Part shown: positions 35,121 through 44,377 of the stretch, one piece after another
Layout: each line of letters opens with the position of its first letter
Position numbering within the stretch: position 1 is the stretch's first letter
NCBI RefSeq assembly: GCF_011090185.1
Contig: NZ_JAAFGS010000008.1
Span: 161,003 to 225,002 of the forward strand
Direction: 5' to 3'
Length of the DNA: 64,000 nucleotides
Source: Saccharibacillus alkalitolerans
Lineage (GTDB): Bacteria; Bacillota; Bacilli; Paenibacillales; Paenibacillaceae
Translations under genes and position numbers: made by a program
The notes under the pieces: generated by a model
Database searches by the model: none
Told to the model about the DNA's origin: nothing
What the model saw: only the letters and a program-made list of their open reading frames with translations

Positions 35121-35994
35121 CGCGCCGCCAGCCGTAGACCTGGACGTGCACGAACAGCTTGCTGAGCGCAAAGCTCAGGATGTACAAAATGACGAGCAGA
35201 ATGATCAGCGGCCTGAATAGGATCGAAGCGGCGACCCAGATCAGCAGCAGCTGCCACGGCTTGAATCGGCGGAGAAAGACGGGCAGCGTGAAGACGCGGT
35301 AAAACCAATAATTTTTTTGCAGCGCCTCCATGTATTCGTTGCGCGTCTGTTCGTCGTCCGGATCGAGACGGATGGCCTGCTCCATCATCGTCTTGGCCGT
35401 CTTCGGGTCGCCGCGCCGGTCCGCGGCCCAACCGAGATACAAAAACGACTGGGCGTTCTCGACGTCTTTGCGCAGCGCCGCTTCGGCGGCTTCCAGCGAA
35501 GCGGCGAAGTCCCGCTCGTTGGCGAGCACATAGCTGTAGAGCGCCTCGTACAGTCCGTTATCCGACTCGATCTTCAAAGCCTGCTCGATGCTTCGGCGCG
35601 CCCGGTCGAATTTGCCCTGCTTGTTGTGCATGTTCGCCAACAGATAATGCAGATGCGCGCGGTACGGGTTGATGCGCAGCCCTTCGTCCGCAGCTTCCTG
35701 CATCTGCGCCCACTTGCCGGTCGAATAATAAGTGACCGCGCGCAAAAACCAGCCGTCTTCATCGTCGGGATCGAGACGCAGCGCCTGATCCGTGCATGCC
35801 AATGCCTGTTCGTACTCATGCGTATGGATATAGGCCAGCGCCAGCGCATTGTAGGGCCCGGGCGTCTCCGGCTCTTCGCGCAGCCATTCGCCGGCTTCGG
35901 TCAGCGCTTCCTTATGCCTGCCCCAGTTCAGCAGGCGTTCGAACCGCTCAGCCCGAAGGCCGGGAGGAACGGAACCGTTCGTTTGCTCGCTCAT
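35098..35994 (-). CDS. TPR repeat protein with C-terminal membrane anchor
   Basis: 298 residues. Five or six tetratricopeptide repeats (about 15-225), e.g. GPYNALALAYIHTHEYEQALACTDQALRLDPDD and SFLYLGWAADRRGDPKTAKTMM, then two closely spaced membrane helices (about 250-285) and a basic tail GWRRAPKRREK. The TPR part faces the cytosol and should bind partner proteins. The gene lies 92 bases downstream of an AAA ATPase gene on the same strand, suggesting that the two products work together. ATG 35994 follows GGGAGG. Confidence 0.85.
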   Translation of the reverse strand: MSEQTNGSVPPGLRAERFERLLNWGRHKEALTEAGEWLREEPETPGPYNALALAYIHTHEYEQALACTDQALRLDPDDEDGWFLRAVTYYSTGKWAQMQEAADEGLRINPYRAHLHYLLANMHNKQGKFDRARRSIEQALKIESDNGLYEALYSYVLANERDFAASLEAAEAALRKDVENAQSFLYLGWAADRRGDPKTAKTMMEQAIRLDPDDEQTRNEYMEALQKNYWFYRVFTLPVFLRRFKPWQLLLIWVAASILFRPLIILLVILYILSFALSKLFVHVQVYGWRRAPKRREK

Positions 35995-36086
35995 CGTTCG
36001 ACCTCCCGTTTCCCGCCCGGCCGTCACAGGTTGGGGGCCGCGGGCGGAACGTCTCGTTTATCGTCGTGCCGGATTTATCTCCTCGT

Positions 36087-37034
36087 TTAACGGATTTTGT
36101 GCTTTTTAATATATTCGAGCACTTGAGCATATTCGCCGTTGGTGTCGCTGAACGTGGCGTAATTGCGAGCCGTGGCGAACCAATCGAGCGTGGAAGGCTG
36201 ACGGCTTTTCAGCACGCGGCGAAAATCGGTATCCGCCAGCGGCTGGATTTCGCCCGTTTCCATTGCCCGTTCGAGCGCAAGTTCCGTCGCATCCCGCACG
36301 AGCTGCTCCAGGTCGGCGCCGGAAAACAGGGACGTCCCTTCGGCGAGTTTGTTCACGTTGAGTCCGCCTGCCGGCTTGCCGGCGAGCTTCAAATCTAAGA
36401 TCGTGCTTCGCTCTTCCGCCTCCGGCGGCGGGACGAACAGCAGGTTGTTGAATCGTCCCGGACGGCGCAGGGCGGAGTCCAGGTACCACGGGGTATTGGT
36501 GGCTCCGATGATAAACACGTTTTCGTTGAAGCTCGCCAGTCCGTCCAGTTCGATCAGAAGCTGGTTGACCAGCATACGGTCGTGGTGCTGACGCATGCCC
36601 TGGCGGCTTCCGCCCAGCGCGTCGAGTTCGTCGATGAACAGCACGCACGGCGCTTCGGCGCGAGCTTTTTCGAAAATGTCGTGCAGATTATGCTCGCTGC
36701 CTCCCACGTACATCGAAAGGATCGCCTGAAGCTCCAGATGCAGGAAAGTTGCGCTGATCTCGCCGGCGACGGCACGGGCCAGGAACGTTTTGCCGCAGCC
36801 CGGAGGTCCGTAGAGCAGCAGCGATCCGCCCGCCTGTCGCCCGTACGCCGCGAACAGCTCGGGCTGCTTGAGCGGCAGAATGAAATTCATGCGGATCTTC
36901 TTCTTGATCTCTTCGAGCCCGCCGACATCGGCGAACGTAACCGTCGGCTTTTCGCTTTCGATCAAATCTTCGGCATTTTTGTCGAACTGGATCACTTTCA
37001 GGTTTTTGCGCCGCTGCTCTTTTTCGTCGTCCAT
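36087..37034 (-). CDS. AAA+ ATPase
   Basis: 315 residues, a single AAA module. FADVGGLEEIKKKIRMNFILPLKQPELFAA is the N-linker; Walker A GPPGCGKTFLARAVAGE, Walker B CVLFIDELDALGG, sensor 1 IIGATNTPW, arginine finger region RRPGRFNNLLFVPPP. No protease or zinc domain, so it resembles VCP/FtsH-like AAA modules working as a remodelling ATPase on its own. Target unknown; the adjacent TPR membrane protein is the obvious candidate partner. ATG 37034 follows AAAGGAG; upstream in-frame ATG at 37130 lacks support. Confidence 0.88.
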   Translation of the reverse strand: MDDEKEQRRKNLKVIQFDKNAEDLIESEKPTVTFADVGGLEEIKKKIRMNFILPLKQPELFAAYGRQAGGSLLLYGPPGCGKTFLARAVAGEISATFLHLELQAILSMYVGGSEHNLHDIFEKARAEAPCVLFIDELDALGGSRQGMRQHHDRMLVNQLLIELDGLASFNENVFIIGATNTPWYLDSALRRPGRFNNLLFVPPPEAEERSTILDLKLAGKPAGGLNVNKLAEGTSLFSGADLEQLVRDATELALERAMETGEIQPLADTDFRRVLKSRQPSTLDWFATARNYATFSDTNGEYAQVLEYIKKHKIR

Positions 37035-37186
37035 GGTTGCTCCTTTCCGCCTCCCGTTTTTCTTTATCATAACCGATAGAAGGGGCTTTTCACCAGAAAC
37101 GGGGGTTCGCACAACTTTTTTGCAGGCCAAAGCGTTTATTCCATAGGAAGAAAAGGAAAATGCGCGCGTGAGGAGAAAATTCGGAT

Positions 37187-37723
37187 ATGAGAAAAAAATT
37201 GCCCGCCCTGGTCATCGTCATGCTGCTCCTGCTTGCTGCGGAAGAAATGGTGCTGGGCTTCGGCTCCTTTGCGCTGTTTTCGCCTTCGGTAAAAGCGGAA
37301 GAACCGTTGAAAACGAAAGATCATGCTTTGATGAAAGTGATCCGATCGGCGGAGCCGGAAGCGAACGGCGGAGAAGTTTCTGCGCTGCCGGAAGGGATGG
37401 ACGCGAACGGGGAGTATGTCTTCCTTCCGTTGGAATTGAATATCGGCAATCGCAATCCGCTCCGGCAGATGCGAAATGTGCGTGCCGGTATTTTGCCGGA
37501 AGGCTCAGGGGAAGATGTCCGTTACGCCGGAGAGGCGGTACGGATCGATATTCCGCGCTCGGAACAGGGAAGGTACAATTTCGTGCTGACGCTGCAGCGG
37601 GAGCGCTATGAGAAGCTGCTGTCGGGCGAAGGGGAAGCAATCGTGCGGGTCGAGTGGGAACACGGTCTGCATAAAGACGTAAAGTTAGGGGATTTGTTGA
37701 ATAAAGCTTCCGGCGGGGAATAA
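37187..37723 (+). CDS. Secreted or membrane-anchored hypothetical protein
   Basis: 178 residues. N-terminal hydrophobic segment (about 5-27, LPALVIVMLLLLAAEEMVLG) could be an uncleaved anchor or signal peptide. The rest is soluble and beta-rich (ILPEGSGEDVRYAGEAVRIDIP, RYNFVLTLQRERYEKLL) and recalls a small extracellular immunoglobulin-like domain, but no family is recognised. GAGGAG precedes ATG 37187; a terminator follows at 37704. Function not assigned. Confidence 0.7.
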   Translation: MRKKLPALVIVMLLLLAAEEMVLGFGSFALFSPSVKAEEPLKTKDHALMKVIRSAEPEANGGEVSALPEGMDANGEYVFLPLELNIGNRNPLRQMRNVRAGILPEGSGEDVRYAGEAVRIDIPRSEQGRYNFVLTLQRERYEKLLSGEGEAIVRVEWEHGLHKDVKLGDLLNKASGGE

Positions 37724-37747
37724 TCCCGAACGCCGGAAGTTTTTTTC
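37704..37747 (+). terminator. Rho-independent terminator
   Basis: CTTCCGGC (37707-37714) pairs with GCCGGAAG (37732-37739) around a GGGGA/TCCC inner stem, followed by seven T residues. Confidence 0.85.
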
Positions 37748-37752
37748 GGTTC

Positions 37753-37781
37753 TTTACAACGAGCGAAAGAGGGGGTATGAT
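37753..37781 (+). promoter_or_regulatory. Sigma-A promoter of padR-MFS operon
   Basis: TTTACA (37753-37758), 17 bases, TATGAT (37776-37781). The predicted start lies at the edge of the palindrome 37788-37805. Confidence 0.75.
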
Positions 37782-37787
37782 AAGCAC

Positions 37788-37805
37788 ATACTAAACGTTT
37801 AGTAT
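37788..37805. promoter_or_regulatory. Perfect 18-bp palindrome, candidate PadR operator
   Basis: ATACTAAACGTTTAGTAT is a perfect palindrome covering the predicted +1 region of the padR-MFS promoter, and a further TTTACTAAA half-site lies at 37812-37820. Placement is ideal for repression by the encoded PadR protein (inference). Confidence 0.65.
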
Positions 37806-37835
37806 TACATATTTACTAAAGGCGGTGCGGCAGCA

Positions 37836-38405
37836 GTGACAAGAATGATGGTATTGGGTTTGCTACAGCAGTTCGGCCCCATGTCGGGCTATGAAATTCA
37901 GCAGATGATGAATTCGGCGCAAACGGAGACATGGGCGAGCGTAAATCCCGCTTCGATCTATCACGCGCTCAAGAAGCTGCAGGGCGAAGGGAAAGTCGTG
38001 TTGGAAGCGGTCGAACAGACCGGCATGCGAACGAAGACGATTTTCAAGATTACGCTCGACGGCGAAGCGGAGTTGAGAGAGTTGATTCTGCAGGGGTTGG
38101 GACGTTCCGCTCTGGCGTTTCCGACCGAATTTTACACGGCGCTTACTTTTGCCAATCAGCTGGGCAAATCCGAAATTTTGGGCAAACTCGACGAGCAGGA
38201 ACAGGAAGTGCGCCGTCTGTATGCGGACATGAAGTCGGGCAGCGAACAGAAAAAGGCCGCCTTCCCCGATGCGCCTCTTCCCTGGCAGGTCGAAGCGATC
38301 TTCGAGCATATTTACGAACAATGCGAACTGCAGCTGAGAACGCTGGATCGCATTCGGCGCATTCTCGGCGGCGAAGCCGGATCGGAGGGGGATCGCCGTG
38401 GGTGA
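37836..38405 (+). CDS. PadR family transcriptional regulator
   Basis: 189 residues from GTG 37836. PadR winged HTH: VLGLLQQFGPMSGYEIQQMM, WASVNPASIYHALKKLQGEGKV, and the C-terminal helical dimerisation domain (about 90-180) of the PadR s2/Vir type. PadR repressors control efflux pumps or detoxification and respond to hydrophobic compounds. It overlaps the MFS gene by eight bases and should regulate the operon through the palindrome at 37788. Confidence 0.9.
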   Translation: MTRMMVLGLLQQFGPMSGYEIQQMMNSAQTETWASVNPASIYHALKKLQGEGKVVLEAVEQTGMRTKTIFKITLDGEAELRELILQGLGRSALAFPTEFYTALTFANQLGKSEILGKLDEQEQEVRRLYADMKSGSEQKKAAFPDAPLPWQVEAIFEHIYEQCELQLRTLDRIRRILGGEAGSEGDRRG

Positions 38406-39603
38406 AAAACTTGGAGGGTCCGCGCTTCGCGAAACGGGAAAAGGGAGCAATCCTTCCGCCGTATTATGGGTAGTCGGCATCGCAATCTTTGTGGATATGT
38501 TGATTTACGGACTTATCGTGCCGATTCTGCCGGTCTATGCGGAGGAACTCGGGGCTTCCGAATCGATGATCGGCGCGCTGTTCGCCAGTTATGCCATCGC
38601 CCTGTTCGCGGCTACGCCGTTTTGGGGGATGCTGTCCGATCGCATCGGCCGCAAAAAGCCTCTGCTCTGGGGGCTGCTGGGACTCGCTGCCGCCACGCTT
38701 CTGTTCGCCTTCGCCGAGTCGTTCGCCTGGCTCGTCGCGGCGAGAGTGCTGCAGGGAATTTCCGCGGCGGCAACCTGGACGGCGGGCTTGGCGCTGATTG
38801 CCGAACATTATTCGCCGGAAACGCGAGGCCGGGCGATGGGGCTTGCCTTGTCGGGCCAGGCCGCCGGTACTCTGCTTGGGCCGACCGTCGGAGGCTGGCT
38901 GTATGAGCTGGGCGGTTATACGCTTCCTTTCCTCTGCGCGGCCGGACTCGCCCTGCTGGACGGCATTCTGCGCGTAGTGCTGCTGCGCCGGACGGAAGAG
39001 CGACGCCTCGTTGAAAAAGAAAAAGGTTCCGTATGGGCGCTGCTGCGCCACCCCGCTCTTCTGGTGACGGGGGGAGCCATTGCGATCGGCGCGGCGGTGC
39101 CTACGGTGCTCGAACCGACGCTGCCTCTGCATCTCCATGAAAGCTTGGGCGCTTCGCCCGGCACCGTGGGCCTGCTCTTTGCCGTACCGACGTTGGCCTA
39201 TGGCCTTGTCGCGCCGATTATCGGCACCTTATCCGCCCGCTGGGGACACAGCCGAACCATCGCCGCGGGGCTTCTGGTCACGGCGCTTGCCCTGCCGCTC
39301 AATGCGGCTGTCGACGGAGTTTGGCAGCAGGCGGCGGCATTGGCTTTGCTTGGCGCAGGCATGGGAACCGTGCTGACGCCGACGCTGCCTCGGTTGGCGC
39401 TGCTGGCCGAGCGCCACGGGAACGCTTCTTACGGCGCGACCTTCGCCGTCTATAATACAGCCTATTCGGCCGGCATGATGGTCGGCCCGCTGCTCGGCGG
39501 GGTGCTGATGCAGGGCTTCGGGCTGCTGACGGCTTATTCGGTTTTCGGCGCCGTCTCGCTTTTATACATTACCGCTTTTATTCTTAACAGAAAAAAAGCC
39601 TGA
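38398..39603 (+). CDS. MFS transporter, drug:H+ antiporter type
   Basis: 401 residues, 12 membrane helices. The loop 2-3 motif is GMLSDRIGRKKPLLWGL (G-x-L-s-D-R-x-G-R-K/R), and the antiporter motif C region is ALSGQAAGTLLGPTVGGWLYELGG. It should extrude small molecules driven by the proton gradient. Cotranscribed with the PadR repressor, whose gene it overlaps by eight bases (GTG 38398). Substrate unknown. Confidence 0.9.
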   Translation: MGEKLGGSALRETGKGSNPSAVLWVVGIAIFVDMLIYGLIVPILPVYAEELGASESMIGALFASYAIALFAATPFWGMLSDRIGRKKPLLWGLLGLAAATLLFAFAESFAWLVAARVLQGISAAATWTAGLALIAEHYSPETRGRAMGLALSGQAAGTLLGPTVGGWLYELGGYTLPFLCAAGLALLDGILRVVLLRRTEERRLVEKEKGSVWALLRHPALLVTGGAIAIGAAVPTVLEPTLPLHLHESLGASPGTVGLLFAVPTLAYGLVAPIIGTLSARWGHSRTIAAGLLVTALALPLNAAVDGVWQQAAALALLGAGMGTVLTPTLPRLALLAERHGNASYGATFAVYNTAYSAGMMVGPLLGGVLMQGFGLLTAYSVFGAVSLLYITAFILNRKKA

Positions 39604-39606
39604 TAT

Positions 39607-39646
39607 GACGAAGAGACCTTCCCTAGCGGGGAAAGGTCTCTTCGTC
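39607..39646. terminator. Hairpin between convergent MFS and gsaB genes
   Basis: GACGAAGAGACCTT (39607-39620) pairs perfectly with AAGGTCTCTTCGTC (39633-39646); T-rich but interrupted tail after it. Confidence 0.65.
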
Positions 39647-39703
39647 TGCTGCTTTTCATTTTTTTGTTCAGGCGGAACGTTCCCGCTATAACCGAACGGA
39701 CGC

Positions 39704-41011
39704 CTAGCGCATTTCCTTCAGCGCGGCGTCGGCCGCTTCCAAAGTGCGGTCGATATCTTCGTCCGTATGCGCGGTCGTCAGGAACCAGGCTTCGTATTTC
39801 GACGGAGCCAGGCAGACGCCCCGATTCAGCATGCCGCGGAAGAAAGCGGCGAACGATTCGCCGTCGGTGTCCTGCGCCTGGTCGTAGTTCGTGACCGGGT
39901 GATCGCAGAAGTGCGTCGAGAACGCGCCGCGGATGCGATTGATCGTCATCGGCACGCCGTGACGTTTTGCCGATTCGGCGATGCCGTCCGTCAGGCGGAT
40001 CGCCAGGCGTTCCATCTCTTCGTACACGCCTTCGCCCTGCAGCACTTCCAGGCAGGCGATACCGGCCGAGATCGAAGCCGGGTTCCCCGCCATCGTACCG
40101 GCCTGGTATGCTGGGCCGAGCGGAGCGACCTGCTCCATGATATGCTTGCGGCCGCCGTAGGCGCCGATCGGCAGCCCTCCTCCCAGAATCTTGCCCAGCG
40201 CCGTCAGGTCCGGAGTAATCGCGTCATGGTTGTCCAGGCCGGCATAAGTCTGCGCCGAGCCGTAATGGAAGCGGAACGCGGTGATGACCTCGTCGTAAAT
40301 GACGAGGGCGCCGTGCTCGTGGGCCAGTCTGCACAGGCCTTCGAGGAAGCCTTTCTCCGGCATGACCATGCCGAAGTTGCCGACGATCGGCTCGACCATG
40401 ACGGCCGCGATCTGGCCTTCCCAGCGGCTCAGCGCCTGTTCCAGCCCTTCGAGGTCGTTGAACGGTACCGTGATGACTTCCTGCGCGATGCTGGCCGGCA
40501 CGCCGGCGCTGTCCGGAGTGCCCAGCGTGGAAGGGCCCGAGCCGGCGGCCACGAGCACAAGGTCGGAGTGGCCGTGGTAGCAGCCCGCGAACTTGATGAT
40601 CTTCGACCGGCCGGTATAAGCGCGTGCGACGCGGATCGTCGACATGACGGCCTCGGTGCCGGAGTTGACGAAGCGGACTTTGTCCAGCGACGGAATGGCA
40701 TCCTTCAGCATCTTGGCGAGTTTGATCTCAAGCTCGGTCGGCGTGCCGTAAAGGGTGCCGTTCTGCGCCGCTCTCAGAATCGCTTCGGTGATATGAGGAT
40801 GCGCATGTCCCGTAATGATCGGGCCGTAAGCGGCCAGGTAATCGATATATTCGTTGCCGTCGACGTCCCAGAAGCGGGAACCCTGGCCCTTCTGCATGAA
40901 AACGGGGGCGCCGCCGCCCACCGCCTTGAACGAGCGGGACGGGCTGTTGACGCCGCCGACGATATGTTCAAGCGCTTCGGCGTATAGTCTTTCGGAATTT
41001 GGACGATTCAT
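39704..41011 (-). CDS. gsaB: Glutamate-1-semialdehyde 2,1-aminomutase, GsaB type
   Basis: 435 residues, PLP-dependent class III aminotransferase fold. [57 protein letters not shown] and [19 protein letters not shown] (PLP lysine) are visible. The wording follows Bacillus GsaB rather than HemL throughout, including the end [16 protein letters not shown]. It converts glutamate-1-semialdehyde to 5-aminolevulinate for haem and cobalamin. No other haem gene is adjacent. ATG 41011 follows AAAGGATC. Confidence 0.92.
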   Translation of the reverse strand: MNRPNSERLYAEALEHIVGGVNSPSRSFKAVGGGAPVFMQKGQGSRFWDVDGNEYIDYLAAYGPIITGHAHPHITEAILRAAQNGTLYGTPTELEIKLAKMLKDAIPSLDKVRFVNSGTEAVMSTIRVARAYTGRSKIIKFAGCYHGHSDLVLVAAGSGPSTLGTPDSAGVPASIAQEVITVPFNDLEGLEQALSRWEGQIAAVMVEPIVGNFGMVMPEKGFLEGLCRLAHEHGALVIYDEVITAFRFHYGSAQTYAGLDNHDAITPDLTALGKILGGGLPIGAYGGRKHIMEQVAPLGPAYQAGTMAGNPASISAGIACLEVLQGEGVYEEMERLAIRLTDGIAESAKRHGVPMTINRIRGAFSTHFCDHPVTNYDQAQDTDGESFAAFFRGMLNRGVCLAPSKYEAWFLTTAHTDEDIDRTLEAADAALKEMR

Positions 41012-41061
41012 GATTCACGATCCTTTCGATATATGGTGTACGACGCGCAGGTCGGCCAACG

Positions 41062-41093
41062 TTAAAGAGCGCCCCGTCAAGGGCGCTCTTTAA
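41062..41093 (-). terminator. Terminator after the LCP gene
   Basis: TTAAAGAGCGCCC (41062-41074) and GGGCGCTCTTTAA (41081-41093) form a 13-bp perfect stem downstream of the minus-strand LCP gene; the T tail is short. The 176-bp gap 41012-41187 shows nothing else. Confidence 0.6.
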
Positions 41094-41187
41094 GCGTAAC
41101 GAATTTTTTGCCCCGCGTACAGGGACGATTTTGTGTTAAGATTCGGCTGACGGCATCGGTGCGCGCGGAAGCGGGGCTGCGCGCGGT

Positions 41188-42276
41188 TTACTGCCGGCCT
41201 TCGGCGTCCGTTCCGAGCGCTTCGGTCTTCACGGCGGAAGGAACCGGAAGCGACGACACCGGAGCCTTTTCGAGGTCCTTCGACGAATCGGCGGCGTCGG
41301 AATTTTCATTCTCGTTATCGGAGCCGTTCAGGGTGTCCTGAATAAAGGCTTTCAATTTTTCTTCGCTGCTTACGGTCAGAACGGCTGCTCCGCCGATATT
41401 TTCTTCGCGCAGCAGTTCGTTCGGCGGGATTTGCTCGCTGCCGCCCATACTGCTGTCGTAGGCGACGGTCGCCAGCTTCCACATGTCGCCGACGCTCAAA
41501 TTCGTATCGATGTACGGGCTGACTTGTTCCAGGATGTTCGGCAGGTTCATGATCGACGTCGAGGATTTGAGCTTGTCCGCGATCGCCTGCAGGAATTCGC
41601 GCTGACGCCCCGTACGGCTGAAGTCGGACAGTTGATCGTGACGGAAACGGACATATTGAAGCGCGGTCGTGCCGTCCAGATGCTGCCGGCCTTCCTTCAG
41701 GTCGATGTCGTACAGATGCTCATCGGCCGCACTGACGTAATGCATATCTTTTTCCACGTAAAAATCGACTCCGCCGACGGCGTCCACCAGTTTGATGAAG
41801 CCTTGGAAGTCGGTATATACATAATACTGGATCGGGATGCCGAGCAGATCGGAAACGGTCTGCATGGCGGTGTTCGGTCCGTGGGTAATGGCGGCGTTGA
41901 TTCGCTGTTTGCCATGGTCCGGGATATCGGTGTAGGTGTCGCGCATGATGGAGAACAGGTTGATCGTTTTGCGGGTCGGATCGATCGAGGCGACGATCAT
42001 GGAGTCCGAGCGCGGAATTTCGCCTTCCTTGACGCCGCGGGCGTCCACGCCCATCAGGAGAATGTTGACCGGCTCGCTGCCCTCCCATTTCGGAGGTTCC
42101 TGCACAGTGGTCGTCTCGGTCACGGGGAGATTTCGGAAAGGAGAGCTTTCCCCTACTTTTTGCAGGCCGGACACCTGATTGTAGAGGCTTGTAAAGTAAA
42201 AGACCGCATAACCGGCCGCCGCCGTCAAGACGAGGCAAATCGTCCAAATCAGGGTCTTTTTTTGCCTTTTCGTCAT
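41188..42276 (-). CDS. LytR-CpsA-Psr (LCP) family cell-wall ligase
   Basis: 362 residues. A short cytoplasmic N-terminus and one membrane helix (about 9-30), then the extracellular LCP domain (about 70-225): NILLMGVDARG, RSDSMIVASIDP, SIMRDTYTDIPDHGKQRINAA and LQYVRFRHDQLSDFSRTGRQREFLQ, including the conserved Arg and Asp residues. These enzymes attach teichoic acids or other glycopolymers to peptidoglycan (TagTUV type). The C-terminal tail (about 310-362) is low-complexity, rich in Ser, Asp and Asn. Own promoter TTGCCT-17-TATAAT at 42342-42370. Confidence 0.93.
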   Translation of the reverse strand: MTKRQKKTLIWTICLVLTAAAGYAVFYFTSLYNQVSGLQKVGESSPFRNLPVTETTTVQEPPKWEGSEPVNILLMGVDARGVKEGEIPRSDSMIVASIDPTRKTINLFSIMRDTYTDIPDHGKQRINAAITHGPNTAMQTVSDLLGIPIQYYVYTDFQGFIKLVDAVGGVDFYVEKDMHYVSAADEHLYDIDLKEGRQHLDGTTALQYVRFRHDQLSDFSRTGRQREFLQAIADKLKSSTSIMNLPNILEQVSPYIDTNLSVGDMWKLATVAYDSSMGGSEQIPPNELLREENIGGAAVLTVSSEEKLKAFIQDTLNGSDNENENSDAADSSKDLEKAPVSSLPVPSAVKTEALGTDAEGRQ

Positions 42277-42341
42277 TCGTTTTCTTCCTTTCGTTCTGGA
42301 GGGAATACGCGCGAAACAGATTGCCTTCGTGATATCCCTAC

Positions 42342-42370
42342 ATTATAATTTTTTTCGGAGCGGCAGGCAA
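42342..42370 (-). promoter_or_regulatory. Sigma-A promoter of the LCP gene
   Basis: Minus-strand TTGCCT (42365-42370), 17-base spacer, TATAAT (42342-42347), 65 bases before the start codon. Confidence 0.75.
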
Positions 42371-42533
42371 TCGCCGTTTCCGATCGCATCCGCGCATAAG
42401 GAAACCGCCGGTAGGGCAAGGATCGGCGTCTTACACGCAGAATACCCCCTTATTTTCATCATGAACCGCGCGAGAGCGCCGTTCAGGCAAAATAACGCCA
42501 TCCGACGCGAACGGATCAGAGAAAGGAACTTAC

Positions 42534-43586
42534 ATGAACGCCATCGAAGTGGAGCACCTCAGCAAGGTTTTCAAAGTCCAGAAAAACCGCGGCGGCCTGA
42601 AGGGCGCGCTGCAGGATCTGTTCTCCCGGCAGTACAACGAAGTCGCGGCGGTCAACGACATCTCGTTCTCCATCCCCGCGGGCGAAATCTGCGGGTATAT
42701 CGGCGAGAACGGCGCGGGCAAGTCGACGACGATCAAGATGCTGACCGGCATTCTCGTTCCGACTTCCGGAAGGCTGAACGTGGGCGGCTACGTGCCGCAC
42801 GAAGAGCGCGAGAAGTTCGTCCGCAACATCGGCGTCGTGTTCGGCCAGCGCAGCCAGCTCTGGTGGGACATCGGCGTGATCGAATCGTTCGGCCTGCTGC
42901 GCAAAGTGTACGGAGTGCCGGAGAACGATTATAAAAAGCGGCTGGACGAGCTGGTGCAGCGCCTCGATCTGGGCGAGCTGCTCAGCCGTCCCGTGCGCAA
43001 GCTCAGCCTCGGGCAGCGCATGCGCTGCGAGCTGGTCGCCGCGCTGCTGCACAATCCGTCGATCGTATTTTTGGACGAGCCGACCATCGGCCTCGATATC
43101 ATCGTGAAGACGGAGATCCGGGAGTTCCTCAAAGACATGAACCGCCAGCACGGCACGACCATTCTGCTGACCACGCACGACCTGCAGGATATCGAAGCGC
43201 TCTGTTCGCGGGTCATTATGCTCGACGAAGGGCGCGTCATTTACGACGGCGGGCTCGATACGCTCAAGACCCGCTGGGGCCAGGGGACTCGCGTCACGTT
43301 CCAGTTCGGCACGGCTTGTCCGCTGGCGCGGCTGCGCGCGTTGACCGAAGGAGTGGACATAAGCTGGACCGCCGACAACGACCTGCATGCCGAAGCGCTG
43401 GTGCCGGGCGGGCTGAACGTGTCGGACGTGCTGGCGCGGGTCGTCGGCCAGACGGATATCCCGATCACGGACATCAAAATCACCGAGACGACGACCGACG
43501 AGATCGTGCGCCAAATTTACCGGACCGGTTCGGCGGCGGCCGATCCCGGCACTGGGACGGAAAGCGGGCGGAATTCCCATGCTTAG
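42534..43586 (+). CDS. ABC-2 exporter ATP-binding protein (DUF990-associated type)
   Basis: 350 residues. Walker A GENGAGKST, the distinctive VFGQRSQLWWDIGVIESFGLL after it, signature LSLGQRMRCELVAALLHNP, Walker B IVFLDEPTIGLDIIVK. The QRSQLWWD motif is typical of ATPases paired with two ABC-2 permeases of the DUF990 group. A C-terminal accessory domain of about 100 residues ends the protein. GAGAAAGGAAC lies before ATG 42534. It overlaps the first permease gene by eight bases. Confidence 0.9.
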   Translation: MNAIEVEHLSKVFKVQKNRGGLKGALQDLFSRQYNEVAAVNDISFSIPAGEICGYIGENGAGKSTTIKMLTGILVPTSGRLNVGGYVPHEEREKFVRNIGVVFGQRSQLWWDIGVIESFGLLRKVYGVPENDYKKRLDELVQRLDLGELLSRPVRKLSLGQRMRCELVAALLHNPSIVFLDEPTIGLDIIVKTEIREFLKDMNRQHGTTILLTTHDLQDIEALCSRVIMLDEGRVIYDGGLDTLKTRWGQGTRVTFQFGTACPLARLRALTEGVDISWTADNDLHAEALVPGGLNVSDVLARVVGQTDIPITDIKITETTTDEIVRQIYRTGSAAADPGTGTESGRNSHA

Positions 43587-44373
43587 CGCCTACACCGATT
43601 TTATCCGCATCCGTTTCCTGACCATGCTCGCGTACCGGGTCAATTACTACTCGGGCATCTTGATTTACATGCTGAATATCGGCGTCTACTACTTTACCTG
43701 GCAGGCCATTTACGGCGACAGGGGAGAGATCGGCGGCTTCACGGCATCCCAGATGACGACGTATATCGCGGTGTCGTGGATGGCGCGCGCTTTTTACTTC
43801 AACAATCTGGACCGCGAGATCGCGAACGATATCCGCGACGGTTCCATCGCCATTCAGTTTATTCGACCGTACAACTATTTGTTCGTCAAAATGATGCAGG
43901 GCTTCGGCGAGGGACTGTTCCGCTTCACTCTGTTCATGATTCCCGGCATGCTGCTCGCGCTGCTGCTGTTCCCGGTCCGCCTGCCGAGCGACCCGGCCGC
44001 CTGGATCGGTTTTCTGGTCATGCTGTTTTTCAGCTTCCTCATCAACTCGCAGCTCAATATCCTGACGGGACTGATGGCGTTTTTCGTGGAAAACAACGAG
44101 GGCATGATGCGGATGAAGCGGGTTATCGTCGATCTGTTCTCCGGACTCGTCATTCCGATCAGCCTGTTCCCGGGATGGCTGAGCTCGATCATGCAGTGGC
44201 TGCCTTTTCAGGCGATTACTTATCTGCCGGGTTCCGTATTTACGGGGCGCACGCAGGGGACGGGCATTCTCGAAGTTTTCGGCATCCAGCTGATCTGGTT
44301 CTTCGGCCTGCTGATCCCGATCTTCTTCATGTGGCGGGCGGCGCGCAAGCGGCTGTTCGTGCAGGGGGGGTGA
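43579..44373 (+). CDS. ABC-2 family permease, first subunit
   Basis: 264 residues with about six membrane helices (near 18-40, 55-75, 110-135, 140-165, 180-205 and 230-250). IRIRFLTMLAYRVNYYSGILIYMLNIGVYYFTWQAIYG at the N-terminus and DGSIAIQFIRPYNYLFVKMMQGFGEGLFRF are typical of DUF990-type permeases. Pairs with the next permease to form a heteromeric channel. Overlaps the ATPase gene by eight bases. Substrate unknown. Confidence 0.87.
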   Translation: MLSAYTDFIRIRFLTMLAYRVNYYSGILIYMLNIGVYYFTWQAIYGDRGEIGGFTASQMTTYIAVSWMARAFYFNNLDREIANDIRDGSIAIQFIRPYNYLFVKMMQGFGEGLFRFTLFMIPGMLLALLLFPVRLPSDPAAWIGFLVMLFFSFLINSQLNILTGLMAFFVENNEGMMRMKRVIVDLFSGLVIPISLFPGWLSSIMQWLPFQAITYLPGSVFTGRTQGTGILEVFGIQLIWFFGLLIPIFFMWRAARKRLFVQGG

Positions 44374-44377
44374 GAAG

